In this document: piece after piece, positions 53,719 to 63,218 of the stretch | Layout of the letters: each line of letters starts with the position of its first letter | How positions within the stretch are numbered: position 1 is the stretch's first letter | Source: Veillonellales bacterium | Lineage (GTDB): Bacteria > Bacillota > Negativicutes > JAAYSF01 | NCBI GenBank assembly: GCA_039680175.1 | Contig: JBDKTO010000016.1 | Coordinates: 1-64,000 of the forward strand | Direction: 5' to 3' | Length of the DNA: 64,000 bases | Position numbers and translations under genes: made by a program | The notes under the pieces: generated by a model | Database searches by the model: none | What the model saw: the letters and a program-made list of their open reading frames with translations, nothing else | Told to the model about the DNA's origin: nothing

Positions 53719-54882
53719 TTATTTCAATTTTTGCAAGCGTTCCACTGCTGTTTCCAGCGTGGCTAATTCTTTACAGAAGCAGAAGCGGACAAAACGATGC
53801 CGGTCCGGATTATCTTCCCGATAAAAACTGGATCCGGGGACAACGGCGACGCCTATCTTTTCGGCCAGGTAGCGGGCAAAATCCACATCGCTGTTCCAGT
53901 CGAGAATGTCAGTCATAATATAGTAGGCCCCGCCGGGACGGATACAGTCAAAGCCGACTGCCGTTAATTCTTTCAGCATAAAGTCGCGGCGCTTTTTGTA
54001 AAAAGAAGATAGTTCCCGGTAGTATTCCGGACCAAAATGCAGTGCTTCGGCAATAGCAGCTTGCAGGGGAGCAGCAGCGCCGACAGTGAGAAAATCGTGA
54101 ACTTTTCGTACCGATTGGGTAATTTCCGGTGAGGCGATTACATAGCCGATGCGCCAGCCGGTTACACTGTAGGTCTTTGAGGCGCTGTTGATTGCTAAAG
54201 TTCGTTCAGCCATACCGGGCAGGGTCCAGAGGGGAATGTGCTCAATACCGTCATACAGAATGTGCTCGTATATTTCATCCGTGATGGCCAGGACATCATA
54301 CTGAATGCAGAGCTGAGCAATTAGATTCAGTTCATCCCGGCTAAACACTTTGCCGGTGGGATTGTTAGGGGAGTTCATGATAATGGCCCGGGTGCGCTCG
54401 GAGAAAGCGGCTTTTAACTCTTCCGGGTCAAAATTAAATTCCGGCGGACGCAGACTGATATATTTCGGGGAAGCGCCGCAAAGAATAACATCCGGTCCGT
54501 AATTTTCATAAAAGGGTTCAAAGATGATCACTTCATCGCCGGGATTAACGGTAGCCAGCAGGGAAGAAACCATACATTCGGTGGCGCCGCAGCAAACAGT
54601 AATTTGCCGCTCCGGGTCCAATTCCACACCATAATCCCGCTGCACTTTCCAGGCAATGGAATTTCTCAGTTCTTTCGTTCCCCAGGTGATAGCATACTGG
54701 TTATGGTCTGCCATTACCGCCCGGACGGCTGCTTCTTTAATTTTCTGCGGAGCAGGAAAATCCGGGAAACCCTGAGCCAGATTAACGGCTTTGTGAGCGG
54801 CGGCAATCCGGGACATTTCCCGGATAACCGACTCCGTAAACCGGCTGGCTTTTGCCGAAGCATACTTTAAGGCAGTAGTCAT
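53719..54882 (-). CDS. PLP-dependent aminotransferase in the methionine operon
   Basis: This encodes 387 residues of class I aminotransferase fold (VNLAQGFPDF, CCGATECM, NSPNNPTGK, PLP lysine in SASKTYSVTGWRIGY). The N-terminal LAQGFPDFPAP resembles kynurenine/methionine-type aminotransferases. Its place between metI and metQ under a SAM riboswitch suggests a role in methionine metabolism, such as amination of 4-methylthio-2-oxobutyrate at the end of methionine salvage. That role is inference; a general aminotransferase is possible. Confidence 0.85.
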   Translation of the reverse strand: MTTALKYASAKASRFTESVIREMSRIAAAHKAVNLAQGFPDFPAPQKIKEAAVRAVMADHNQYAITWGTKELRNSIAWKVQRDYGVELDPERQITVCCGATECMVSSLLATVNPGDEVIIFEPFYENYGPDVILCGASPKYISLRPPEFNFDPEELKAAFSERTRAIIMNSPNNPTGKVFSRDELNLIAQLCIQYDVLAITDEIYEHILYDGIEHIPLWTLPGMAERTLAINSASKTYSVTGWRIGYVIASPEITQSVRKVHDFLTVGAAAPLQAAIAEALHFGPEYYRELSSFYKKRRDFMLKELTAVGFDCIRPGGAYYIMTDILDWNSDVDFARYLAEKIGVAVVPGSSFYREDNPDRHRFVRFCFCKELATLETAVERLQKLK

Positions 54883-54905
54883 TGTGTTATAATCCTCCTC
54901 AACTT

Positions 54906-55559
54906 TTATCTTTTATTCAGCCGACGGGCAAAATAGTCGCCGCAGGTTTGAACAATCTGGACTTGGGCAATCAAAATTATTACGGTAAGCAGCATGATAT
55001 CGCCGCGAAATCTTTGATACCCATAGCGGATGGCCAAGTCGCCCAGCCCGCCGCCGCCGATCGCTCCGGCCATGGCGGAATAGCCGATGAGGCCGATGAT
55101 TGCTAATGTAAGCCCCATAATTATGGCAGGCAGCGCTTCGGGGATCAATACTTTCGTAATGATTTGCCGGGGGGAGGCTCCCATAGCCTGAGCAGCCTCA
55201 ATTAGACCGTAGTCCACTTCTTTTAATGCGGATTCCACGACCCGGCCGATGAAAGGAATAGCGGCAAGGGTTAAAGGTACGATGGCCGCATTGGTGCCGA
55301 TGGAAGTGCCGACGATCAGTCTGGTTAAAGGGATAATGGCTACCATTAGAATGATGAACGGAGTAGACCGGGTAGCGTTCACGATTGCCCCTAAAATGCG
55401 GTTAAGGACAAGATGTTCTAAGATGTGATCTTTGGCCGTGGTAACAAGAATGACTCCCAGGGGGATTCCCACTATGGTGGATATAATGGCGGAAACAGCA
55501 ACCATATAGGTGGTTTCCAACAGTCCGTTAGCTAGCAGCGCTAGTACGTCTGGCGACAT
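54906..55559 (-). CDS. metI: Methionine ABC transporter permease
   Basis: This encodes 217 residues from the ATG at 55557-55559, 6 nt after GAGGTGA; a TTG two codons earlier is less likely. Five hydrophobic segments are seen, with the ABC permease EAA-loop (IEAAQAMGASPRQIITKVLIPEALP). It forms the membrane channel of MetNIQ. The start lies within the end of metN, so translation is coupled. Confidence 0.92.
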   Translation of the reverse strand: MSPDVLALLANGLLETTYMVAVSAIISTIVGIPLGVILVTTAKDHILEHLVLNRILGAIVNATRSTPFIILMVAIIPLTRLIVGTSIGTNAAIVPLTLAAIPFIGRVVESALKEVDYGLIEAAQAMGASPRQIITKVLIPEALPAIIMGLTLAIIGLIGYSAMAGAIGGGGLGDLAIRYGYQRFRGDIMLLTVIILIAQVQIVQTCGDYFARRLNKR

Positions 55560-56586
55560 AACCAATCACCTCAATTCCTAACTCGCGGCTTTTTAAATAT
55601 TCTAAGGCGTTTTGAATATTGTTTTGCTCACCGGCAAGCTCAATGATTAAAGTACCAAAAGGTGTACTTTGGATGTTGTCAATATTGCCGTACAAAATGC
55701 TGGCATCCACATTGAAGTGCCGTATCATATTGGCAATAACCGGTTCTTCGGCCGAATGGCCGATGAAGGAAAGACGAAGCACCAGGGTGCTGCCGGCAAA
55801 AGGAAGCGGGGAAAAATCAATGTCCGCCAGGACTGCCGGTAAATCATGATTGATGATACCGCTGATAAAATCCCGGGTCGTCGCTGCCTGGGGTTTGGTG
55901 AAGATATCCAGTACCGGCCCCTGTTCAATAATCCGGCCATTTTCAATGACAGCCACATGATCGCAGATTTCTTTGATGACCTGCATTTCGTGAGTGATCA
56001 TGACAATAGTCAGCTTAAGCTTGAGATTAATATCTTTTAAAAGCTTTAATATGGCTTTCGTAGTCTGAGGATCAAGGGCGGAGGTGGCTTCGTCGCAAAG
56101 CAGTACTTTAGGCTGATTGGCCAGTGCCCGGGCAATGCCGACTCTTTGCTTTTGACCGCCGCTCAGTTGTGCCGGATATTGATCTCGTTTGTCAGTGAGC
56201 TCGACCAACTCCAGTAAATGCATTACTTCCCGGTCGATTTCCCCTTTGCGGCGTTTCGCTAATTCCAGGGGAAAAGCAATGTTTTCATAAACAGTGCGGG
56301 ATGACAGCAGATTAAAATGCTGGAAGATCATGCCGATTTTTTTGCGTGCCTCCCGTAATTCCCGTTCCGGCATAGCAGTCAAGTCCTGACCATCGACAAA
56401 CACTTTGCCGGCAGTGGGGCATTCCAGCATGTTAATGCAGCGAATCAGCGTACTTTTACCGGCGCCGCTTTTACCGATAACGCCAAATATTTCACCCTGG
56501 TTAATATTTAAAGTAACGCCGTTGAGGGCATTTACTTGTCCGTTGGAACCGGAATAAACTTTTTTGATTTCTTTGAGCTTAATCAT
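55528..56586 (-). CDS. metN: Methionine ABC transporter ATP-binding protein
   Basis: This encodes 352 residues. ABC ATPase motifs are clear: Walker A GKSGAGKST, signature LSGGQKQRVGIARAL and Walker B VLLCDEATSALDP. The C-terminal ~90 residues form the NIL domain that senses methionine and gives trans-inhibition. It is the first gene behind a SAM-I riboswitch. Confidence 0.95.
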   Translation of the reverse strand: MIKLKEIKKVYSGSNGQVNALNGVTLNINQGEIFGVIGKSGAGKSTLIRCINMLECPTAGKVFVDGQDLTAMPERELREARKKIGMIFQHFNLLSSRTVYENIAFPLELAKRRKGEIDREVMHLLELVELTDKRDQYPAQLSGGQKQRVGIARALANQPKVLLCDEATSALDPQTTKAILKLLKDINLKLKLTIVMITHEMQVIKEICDHVAVIENGRIIEQGPVLDIFTKPQAATTRDFISGIINHDLPAVLADIDFSPLPFAGSTLVLRLSFIGHSAEEPVIANMIRHFNVDASILYGNIDNIQSTPFGTLIIELAGEQNNIQNALEYLKSRELGIEVIGYVARRTSAAS

Positions 56587-56612
56587 GAGCCATGCTCCTT
56601 TCTTCGGTTTGA

Positions 56613-56648
56613 TAATAATAAAAAAGTCTCTTCACAGAATGAAGAGAC
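56613..56648 (-). terminator. SAM riboswitch terminator
   Basis: On the minus strand GTCTCTTCA pairs with TGAAGAGAC around a 5-nt loop and is followed by TTTTTTATTATTATC, 26 nt before metN. Confidence 0.85.
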
Positions 56649-56649
56649 C

Positions 56650-56772
56650 GCATCATCAGGCTGGTATTCTTCATCTGCCAGGATATTCTCCTGTAGGAAT
56701 TGGCACCGTTTCGCCGAAACGAATGGTTGCCGCGGCGTCATCGGGCCAGTCCCTCAGCCAACTCTTGATGAA
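56650..56772 (-). promoter_or_regulatory. SAM-I (S-box) riboswitch
   Basis: On the minus strand the S-box consensus appears: TCATCAAGAGTTGGCTGAGGGACTGGCCC, GATGACGCC, GGCAACC, and farther 3' GGTGCCAATTCC with CCAGATGA-like closing. High SAM favours the terminator and shuts off metNI-aminotransferase-metQ. Confidence 0.92.
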
Positions 56773-56794
56773 ATATATTCAGTTGATATCAGAA

Positions 56795-56823
56795 AGTTTA
56801 ACATGCTGTTTGCAGCGTGTCAA
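56795..56823 (-). promoter_or_regulatory. Promoter of the met operon
   Basis: On the minus strand a perfect -35 TTGACA (56818-56823) and -10 TAAACT (56795-56800) are 17 bp apart, just upstream of the S-box. Confidence 0.75.
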
Positions 56824-56967
56824 GTTAAAAATAGTAAACTCAGCAAAAAAATAGAATACCTTTGTATTTTCACTAAGTAAAGAATAAAAGAAATAAAGCA
56901 GGAAAAATTAGTGGCAAAGACGAATAAAAAATTAGCAGTTATTATTGTAGATAAGGAGCGGATGACA

Positions 56968-57294
56968 ATGTCTGTCAACCCTAAATTGAAGGATCCTCTT
57001 ACGGATCAATTATTTGAAGCCATGCTGCTGCTCGGGAATCAGGAGGAATGCTATCAATTCTTTGAAGATATTTGCACAATCAGCGAACTGAAAGCAATGG
57101 CTCAGCGGCTGGAGGTAGCCAGGATGCTGAAACACGGTCACACCTATGATGATATTGTCGACAGAACCGGAGCCAGTACAGCCACAATCAGCCGGGTGAA
57201 GCGCTGCTTGAATTATGGCGCCGACGGCTATAAAATTATTCTGGAACGAATCGACAGCCAGGAAAAAGCTGCACCAGCCGGCACTCCTGTTTAA
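56968..57294 (+). CDS. YerC/YecD-family TrpR-related regulator
   Basis: This encodes 108 residues from the ATG at 56968, 9 nt after AAGGAG; earlier starts have no suitable site. The TrpR-like fold is shown by CTISELKAMAQRLEVARML and the recognition region YDDIVDRTGASTATISRVKR. It is directly followed by hisZ, and this family often neighbours histidine genes. A role as a local his regulator is inference; the ligand is unknown. Confidence 0.88.
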   Translation: MSVNPKLKDPLTDQLFEAMLLLGNQEECYQFFEDICTISELKAMAQRLEVARMLKHGHTYDDIVDRTGASTATISRVKRCLNYGADGYKIILERIDSQEKAAPAGTPV

Positions 57295-57321
57295 TGAAAA
57301 AGAAAAGCGAGGATATAATTT

Positions 57322-58506
57322 ATGAGTAACGTATTTGTACCCAAGATTCCCTATGGAATGAGAGATTTTTTGCCCCGCGAGTCCAGCCGCAAGCGGGCGA
57401 TTGAGGGCTCCTTAGGCAGCCTTTTTTCCCGCTGGGGCTATGACGAGGTCATTACACCGACGATTGAATATTTGGAAACGCTGACAGTAGGAGCCGGGCC
57501 GGACGCCCAAGCCAGTATGTTCAAATTTTTTGATAAGAACAATCGAATATTAGCCCTGCGTCCGGACATGACTACCCCCATTGCCCGGGTTGCGGCGACG
57601 CGGCTGAGGGAAAGCGCTTTGCCGCTTAAATTGTTCTATTTAACCAATGTATTTCGTTATGAACAGGCCCAAGCCGGCAGACAATGTGAGTTTTATCAGG
57701 CCGGGGTGGAATTATTCGGCGCCGGCGATTCGACAGCAGACGCCGAAGTGATTGCTTTGGCAGCGGAAGCTATGTTAACTGCCGGACTGCAAAGCTTTCA
57801 GATTAGCCTGGGACAGGTCGAGTTTATTAACGGCGTTATGGATGAATGTGAATTGACGATTGAACAGCGCCAGCAAATCAAGCAGGCAATGGTGACACGG
57901 GATCTGGTAGGGCTGGGGGAAATTTTGTCTGCCAGCGGTCTCTGCCGGTCAGGACAAAAGTTACTGCAGCAGATTCCCCTGCTTCATGGACGGGAAGACA
58001 TGCTTAAGCAGGCTTATAGTATGGTTGCAACGGCAACAGCCCGGTCGGCGCTGGATAATTTAGCGGATATTTATAGTTTATTGAACAATTATGGGGTCGC
58101 GAAGTATGTTAATTTTGATTTAGGCATCATTCGGGATTTCGATTATTATACCGGCATGGTTTTTGAAGGGTATACCCCCGGTCTGGGCTTTCCTCTGTGC
58201 GGCGGCGGCAGGTATGATAATATGGTCAGTTCTTTCGGTGTCGATTGTCCTGCTACCGGATTTGCCCTGGGCATTGAACGGATTCTGCTGGCTTTGGAAC
58301 GGCAGGAAATTGAACTTGCAGCGAAAAACAGAGATGTATATATTGGCTGGCAGAACGGGAAGCTGACAGAAGCAATTGGTGAAGCAGGCCGTCGGCGAAA
58401 AGCGGGACAAACCGTAGAATTGGGACTGGTTCATCAGTCGCAAACCGAGGCGGCAGCCAGCCAAACCGCTAAAGGTTATCGTCAACTGGTCTATTTAGGC
58501 GGTTGA
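57322..58506 (+). CDS. hisZ: ATP phosphoribosyltransferase regulatory subunit
   Basis: This encodes 394 residues of class II aminoacyl-tRNA-synthetase-like fold (PYGMRDFLPRES, LRPDMTTPIARV, YEQAQAGRQCEFYQAG, CGGGRYDNMV) without the anticodon-binding domain. The histidyl-tRNA synthetase paralogue HisZ activates the short-form HisG and carries its feedback control. A short-form hisG is present at 60144, which supports this call over HisRS. Confidence 0.93.
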   Translation: MSNVFVPKIPYGMRDFLPRESSRKRAIEGSLGSLFSRWGYDEVITPTIEYLETLTVGAGPDAQASMFKFFDKNNRILALRPDMTTPIARVAATRLRESALPLKLFYLTNVFRYEQAQAGRQCEFYQAGVELFGAGDSTADAEVIALAAEAMLTAGLQSFQISLGQVEFINGVMDECELTIEQRQQIKQAMVTRDLVGLGEILSASGLCRSGQKLLQQIPLLHGREDMLKQAYSMVATATARSALDNLADIYSLLNNYGVAKYVNFDLGIIRDFDYYTGMVFEGYTPGLGFPLCGGGRYDNMVSSFGVDCPATGFALGIERILLALERQEIELAAKNRDVYIGWQNGKLTEAIGEAGRRRKAGQTVELGLVHQSQTEAAASQTAKGYRQLVYLGG

Positions 58507-58510
58507 GAAT

Positions 58511-59038
58511 ATGCTGAATCGGATCAATCAGGTTATTTCCGCTCTTACTGCAAAAATTACCAGGCAGGATGAGTGCTTTGTGGCAGAACAATTGAATGTC
58601 CGGGAGCAGAAACTGTTTTGGCAGATGAATCTGCCGGATCAGCGTCATGCCTTGAACGTAACGCATACCGCGTTAAAATTGGCGCAAACTAAAGCCGGAA
58701 TAAATTTGACGTTGCTGATAAAAGTGTCGTTATTGCATGATGTAGGCAAGGTGCGGGGTGACGTCAGCACCTTTGATAAAATTGCCACGGTAATCGCCCA
58801 TAAGTTGTTTCCCGGCTGGGCCGAAAGCTGGGGAAAACTGGGCCGCGGCAGTAAGGTGGCAAATTTACGCCACGCTTTCTACATCTATTTTCATCATGCT
58901 TCCCGCAGTGCGGTCATGCTGCAGCAAATCGGCGCCAATCCGCTGGTGACGAAAATTGTCAGTAAGCATCATCAAGCTCCGGCGGAAAGTGATCCGCCGG
59001 AGCTTGTCATACTGCGGGCAGCTGATGACATGAACTGA
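58511..59038 (+). CDS. HD-domain hydrolase
   Basis: This encodes 175 residues, starting 4 nt after hisZ. The HD motif is in VSLLHDVGKVRGD, with an earlier His in HALNVTHTAL and a later KHHQAP and RAADDMN, the usual metal ligands of HD phosphohydrolases. The natural substrate cannot be inferred. It lies within the histidine region but has no known role there. Confidence 0.8.
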   Translation: MLNRINQVISALTAKITRQDECFVAEQLNVREQKLFWQMNLPDQRHALNVTHTALKLAQTKAGINLTLLIKVSLLHDVGKVRGDVSTFDKIATVIAHKLFPGWAESWGKLGRGSKVANLRHAFYIYFHHASRSAVMLQQIGANPLVTKIVSKHHQAPAESDPPELVILRAADDMN

Positions 59039-59043
59039 ATCAG

Positions 59044-59994
59044 TTAATAACCTTTTTCTTTGTCAATGAGGGTTAACATTTCCTCTTTTTTTATAAAGTG
59101 TGTCAGATTATCAGTAAATAGTTTTATCGCCCGGTCAAGGTAAAGAGGGGATAGAGCGGCGATATGCGGGGTGATAATTACATTCGGCATATCCCACAGG
59201 GGAGAGGATTCGGCCAGTGGTTCGTGTTCGAAAACGTCCAGGCCGGCTCCTTTGATCAACCCCTGGCTTAAAGCAGTTTCCAGGTCGGCTTCGCGGACTA
59301 CGGCACCGCGGGAAATATTGATAAAGTAAGCAGTTGGCTTCATGGCGGTAAACTGCTCAAACTTAAACATTTCTCTCGTTTCTGGAAGTAGCGGCAAAGC
59401 TACTACTACAAAGTCGCACACTGCCAGCATTTCATTTAGCTGATCCGGACTATATAATTGATCAACAAACAGTTCCGTTGTCATTTTTCGCTTGGTAGCG
59501 ACTACATTCATTCCCAGTCCTTTGGCTTTTTTGGCAAATTCCCGGCCGATGCTGCCGAGACCGACAATGCCGATGGTTTTATCGTGAATCTCATCCACAG
59601 GGGAGCGCTGCCAGTTTTTTTCTTCCTGGTGACGAATAAAAAAATTCAGGCCCCGGGTAAAAGCCAGCATCAGAGCGAGAACATGTTCGGAAACCGGGAT
59701 GCCGTGAATCCCCTTGGAATTGGTTAATATGGTGCTCATGCTTTGCAGTTCCGGCGACAGCAAGTTTTCCACTCCGGCACTTAAAGCGTGAATCCATTTC
59801 AATTTTGCCGCTGCTGGCAGAAGAGAACAAATATTCATCCAGCCCCAGGCGACTAAAATATCGCAGTCGGCAATATGATCAGCGGCATGCAGGAGATCGC
59901 TGACCAGTACAGTGCTGTCTGGTGCGGCGTTATTGATGGCGGCAATATGACGTGCCGCTAATTTGTTTAATACTAGAATGTTCAATCCGGGCAC
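59044..59994 (-). CDS. D-isomer-specific 2-hydroxyacid dehydrogenase
   Basis: This encodes 316 residues from a GTG start (59992-59994) 7 nt after GGAGG; the longer frame to 60120 has no ribosome-binding site. The NAD-binding domain has GIVGLGSIGREFA, and the catalytic Arg, Glu and His lie in NISRGAVV, LDVFEHEPL and ITPHIAALS. It would reduce a 2-oxoacid or oxidise a 2-hydroxyacid. It interrupts the plus-strand his genes and is divergent from hisG. The substrate is unknown. Confidence 0.87.
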   Translation of the reverse strand: MPGLNILVLNKLAARHIAAINNAAPDSTVLVSDLLHAADHIADCDILVAWGWMNICSLLPAAAKLKWIHALSAGVENLLSPELQSMSTILTNSKGIHGIPVSEHVLALMLAFTRGLNFFIRHQEEKNWQRSPVDEIHDKTIGIVGLGSIGREFAKKAKGLGMNVVATKRKMTTELFVDQLYSPDQLNEMLAVCDFVVVALPLLPETREMFKFEQFTAMKPTAYFINISRGAVVREADLETALSQGLIKGAGLDVFEHEPLAESSPLWDMPNVIITPHIAALSPLYLDRAIKLFTDNLTHFIKKEEMLTLIDKEKGY

Positions 59995-60066
59995 TATGAG
60001 CCCTCCTTTTTCTATTTGTATTTTGTTAAATACTTCTACATGTATGGGAAAAATCCTACAAGGGTC

Positions 60067-60095
60067 TTGACGAAAAAGCAGGTGGATGTTAATAT
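60067..60095 (+). promoter_or_regulatory. Promoter of the hisGDCB operon
   Basis: -35 TTGACG (60067-60072) and -10 TAATAT (60090-60095) are 17 bp apart, 48 nt before hisG. Confidence 0.65.
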
Positions 60096-60143
60096 AGCAG
60101 TATATTAATACTTTAAACAATTAAAGGATGACAGGAGGGTACC

Positions 60144-60809
60144 ATGACATCGAGTGATATGAATTATCTTACCATAGCATTGCCAAAGGGGAAGTTATTT
60201 ACTCCTTCGGCGGAAATGCTGGCAAGTGTGGGCTATACGGCGGAAGGACTGAGGGAAAACTCGCGAAAGCTGGTTATCACTAACGAACAGCAAAAAATCC
60301 GGTTTATTATTACCAAAACAGCCGACTTGCCGACTTATGTGGAGTACGGTGCCGCGGATATCGGTATTATCGGTAAGGATGTTTTGTTGGAAGAAAACAA
60401 AGACGTGTACGAGCTATTAGATTTGCAATATGGGGTATGCCGGCTGATGGTGGCGGTTCCTCAGGCGCTGCAGCAGGAAAAGCTAAGCGATTATGCCCAT
60501 ATGCGGGTAGCCACTAAATATCCCCGGGTAGCGGAGCAGTTTTTCCATAGTAAGGGCGTTCAGATGGAAATTATTAAACTGAATGGTTCCATTGAGCTGG
60601 CCCCGATGGTAGGATTAGCTGAAATCATTGTGGATATTGTGGAAACCGGCAGGACGCTTAAGGAAAATCAACTTGTGGAAATCGCCCGGATTCATCCGGC
60701 TACCGCCCGGTTCATTGCCAATCGTGTCAGCTTTAAGATGAAGTTTGATCGGATTAATAAGATGGTGGAAGATTTAAAAGCTATAGTGGAAAGTGGGAAG
60801 GCACAGTGA
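60144..60809 (+). CDS. hisG: ATP phosphoribosyltransferase, short form
   Basis: This encodes 221 residues; GGAGG lies 5 nt before the ATG. It shows LTIALPKGKLF, the PRPP-binding VDIVETGRTLKEN and YGAADIGIIGKDVL. The C-terminal regulatory ACT-like domain of long-form HisG is absent, so it depends on HisZ (57322). It starts histidine synthesis from PRPP and ATP. The stop overlaps hisD by 4 nt. Confidence 0.94.
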   Translation: MTSSDMNYLTIALPKGKLFTPSAEMLASVGYTAEGLRENSRKLVITNEQQKIRFIITKTADLPTYVEYGAADIGIIGKDVLLEENKDVYELLDLQYGVCRLMVAVPQALQQEKLSDYAHMRVATKYPRVAEQFFHSKGVQMEIIKLNGSIELAPMVGLAEIIVDIVETGRTLKENQLVEIARIHPATARFIANRVSFKMKFDRINKMVEDLKAIVESGKAQ

Positions 60810-62146
60810 GAATCATTTATGCGAAAGACAACAGTAAGGAAGCGTTAACAGCGCTATTAACCAAGCCTGCTTTTGATGAAGTGGTGCTGGGAGAAGGCGC
60901 TAAAGCCCGTACCCGGGAATCCTTCGGCAGTGATATGACGGCGGCGCAGGTAGTGGATAAGATTGTTGCCGATGTGCGGGCCCAGGGAGATGCTGCCATA
61001 CTTCATTTTTCCAGGATTATTGATGGTGTAGAACTTTCGGCGGAAACACTGGAAGTGAGTCAGGCTGAATTTTCCGCCGCCGCTGAGAAGATCGATCCGG
61101 CAGTACGGGACAGTCTTCGTAAAGCAGTTGCCAATGTGCGCCGCTTTCATAGCGAACAGGTGCCAAAATCCTGGCTGACTTACCGGGAGCACGGCTCAAT
61201 GCTGGGCCAGAACTGCATACCGCTTGATCGGGTGGGAATTTATGTTCCCGGCGGAACAGCGGCTTATCCTTCATCGGTTATTATGAATGCGGTTCCGGCA
61301 GCGGTTGCCGGCGTAAAAGAAATTATTATGGCAGTACCACCGGCCCGGGACGGCAGTGTCAATCCCAATGTCCTTGTTGCAGCGCAGGAAGCGGGAGTTA
61401 CTCGAGTGTTTAAAATCGGCGGGGCTCAGGCAATTGCCGCCTTGGCTTTTGGTACGGCTGCCGTACCGCGGGTAGATAAAATAACCGGTCCGGGAAATAT
61501 TTTTGTTACTCTGGCCAAAAAAGCGGTATATGGCTACTGCGATATTGACATGCTGGCCGGCCCAAGTGAAATTTTGATTGTCGCCGATGCCGCTGCCGAT
61601 CCCCGCTATATTGCGGCGGATATGCTCAGTCAGGCCGAACACGATGTTTTGGCATCCAGTATTGTTATTACCGATAGTTCGGGATTAGCCGATAAAGTTG
61701 CCGCAGAGGTAGGCAAACAATTGGTAAAACTGCCTCGGGAAAAAATAGCAGCTGCTGCTTTAGATACCAACGGCCTGATTATTGTAGCCGACAGTATCAT
61801 GCAGGCGATGGAATTGGCCAATTTATCGGCTCCTGAGCATATGGAGCTGCTAACAGCGGATCCTTTTTCCCTGCTGCCCTACGTGCGTCATGCCGGGGCG
61901 GTGTTCTTAGGACCGTATTCGCCGGAACCATTGGGCGATTATTTTGCCGGTCCAAACCATGTGCTGCCTACCGGAGGTACGGCTCGCTTTTATTCAGTGC
62001 TGAATGTGGAGACGTTTATGAAGAAGACCAGTATTATTGCTTATACGCAAGGAGCTTTACAATCAGTCAGTGATGACATCATCCGTCTGGCCAAGGCGGA
62101 AGGACTGGATGCTCATGCCAATGCTATCAAAGTGAGGGGAAAATAA
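60806..62146 (+). CDS. hisD: Histidinol dehydrogenase
   Basis: This encodes 446 residues from a GTG start overlapping hisG. Motifs include [45 protein letters not shown] and the zinc/catalytic [10 protein letters not shown] and [14 protein letters not shown]. It oxidises histidinol to histidine in two NAD-dependent steps. Its last base is the first base of the hisC start codon. Confidence 0.96.
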   Translation: MRIIYAKDNSKEALTALLTKPAFDEVVLGEGAKARTRESFGSDMTAAQVVDKIVADVRAQGDAAILHFSRIIDGVELSAETLEVSQAEFSAAAEKIDPAVRDSLRKAVANVRRFHSEQVPKSWLTYREHGSMLGQNCIPLDRVGIYVPGGTAAYPSSVIMNAVPAAVAGVKEIIMAVPPARDGSVNPNVLVAAQEAGVTRVFKIGGAQAIAALAFGTAAVPRVDKITGPGNIFVTLAKKAVYGYCDIDMLAGPSEILIVADAAADPRYIAADMLSQAEHDVLASSIVITDSSGLADKVAAEVGKQLVKLPREKIAAAALDTNGLIIVADSIMQAMELANLSAPEHMELLTADPFSLLPYVRHAGAVFLGPYSPEPLGDYFAGPNHVLPTGGTARFYSVLNVETFMKKTSIIAYTQGALQSVSDDIIRLAKAEGLDAHANAIKVRGK

Positions 62147-63213
62147 TGATGCTGAAGTATCGGGCGGGTTTAGAAGCTTTACATACTTACGCCATTGATG
62201 AACGTGACTGGGACATTAAGCTGGATGCCAATGAAAGTCCGGCCAATCTGCCTCCCTTGGTGAGGGAGCGGGTGGTAAACCGGCTGTCCTATTTGGCGTT
62301 TAACCGCTATCCGGAAATGGGAATGCTTGGACTTAGAGAACAAATCGCCGCTGAATTTCAGTTGTCGGTAGATCAGGTTTTGATCGGCAACGGGTCCAGC
62401 GAAATTTTAATTGCCCTTTGTCATGCCCTGGGCGGACAGGGCCGGAGTATTGTCTTTCCGACACCTTCCTTTTCCATGTACGGCATTTACGCTATTCTTG
62501 CCGACAGCGAGGCGGTTCCCGTGAATTTGGCGCCAACTGACTTTTCTCTGTCGCGGGATAAAATTTTACAGGCAGCCGAAGCATCCAAGGCAAATTTAAT
62601 TATTTTGTGCAATCCCAATAATCCAACCGGTACAGTCATACCACCGGAGGATATCGAGTATATTGTCAGTCAGGCAAAATGCCTGGTTGTAGTGGACGAA
62701 GCGTATCACGAGTTTTATGGCGGCCGGTCGGCCGCCGGACTAATCGGTAAATATGATAACCTGGTTGTGGCTCGTACTTTTTCCAAGGCTTACAGCCTGG
62801 CATCGGCCCGGGTGGGCTATATGCTGGCTGGGGAGCAAGTGACCCAGATGGTTGGCAAGGCAATGCTGCCTTATCATGTTAATGCCTTATCATTAGCGGC
62901 AGCAGAGGTAGTATACCAAATGCGGGATGAATTTAAGGCAGGAATCAGCCAAACCGTCATGGAACGCAAGCGTATGGCGGAATCATTGCGTAAATTTACC
63001 GGGATAACCGTCTACCCGTCTGAAACGAACTTCATTTTGATCAAACTGGCGCAGGCTCAGGGATTAAACAGTTATTTGGCGGAACGCAGCATTAGTATTC
63101 GCGATTTTGGCGGTGCTCCCGGATTAACCAATTGTTTGCGGATTTCTGTCGGCACCCCGGTGGAAAATGACACGTTGCTTCAGGCAATTTTGGAATTTCT
63201 GAAAAGAGGTTGA
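62146..63213 (+). CDS. hisC: Histidinol-phosphate aminotransferase
   Basis: This encodes 355 residues of class II/fold-type I aminotransferase. KLDANESPANLPP at the N-terminus is typical of HisC, followed by GNGSSEILIAL, CNPNNPTGT, VVDEAYHEF and the PLP lysine in ARTFSKAYSLA. It makes histidinol phosphate. Tight coupling to hisD (shared base) and hisB supports the assignment. Confidence 0.93.
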   Translation: MMLKYRAGLEALHTYAIDERDWDIKLDANESPANLPPLVRERVVNRLSYLAFNRYPEMGMLGLREQIAAEFQLSVDQVLIGNGSSEILIALCHALGGQGRSIVFPTPSFSMYGIYAILADSEAVPVNLAPTDFSLSRDKILQAAEASKANLIILCNPNNPTGTVIPPEDIEYIVSQAKCLVVVDEAYHEFYGGRSAAGLIGKYDNLVVARTFSKAYSLASARVGYMLAGEQVTQMVGKAMLPYHVNALSLAAAEVVYQMRDEFKAGISQTVMERKRMAESLRKFTGITVYPSETNFILIKLAQAQGLNSYLAERSISIRDFGGAPGLTNCLRISVGTPVENDTLLQAILEFLKRG

Positions 63214-63218
63214 TAAAA

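Noticed and set aside
57322-58506. Histidyl-tRNA synthetase instead of HisZ
   Set aside because: The anticodon-binding domain is missing and a short-form HisG is encoded nearby, which needs HisZ.
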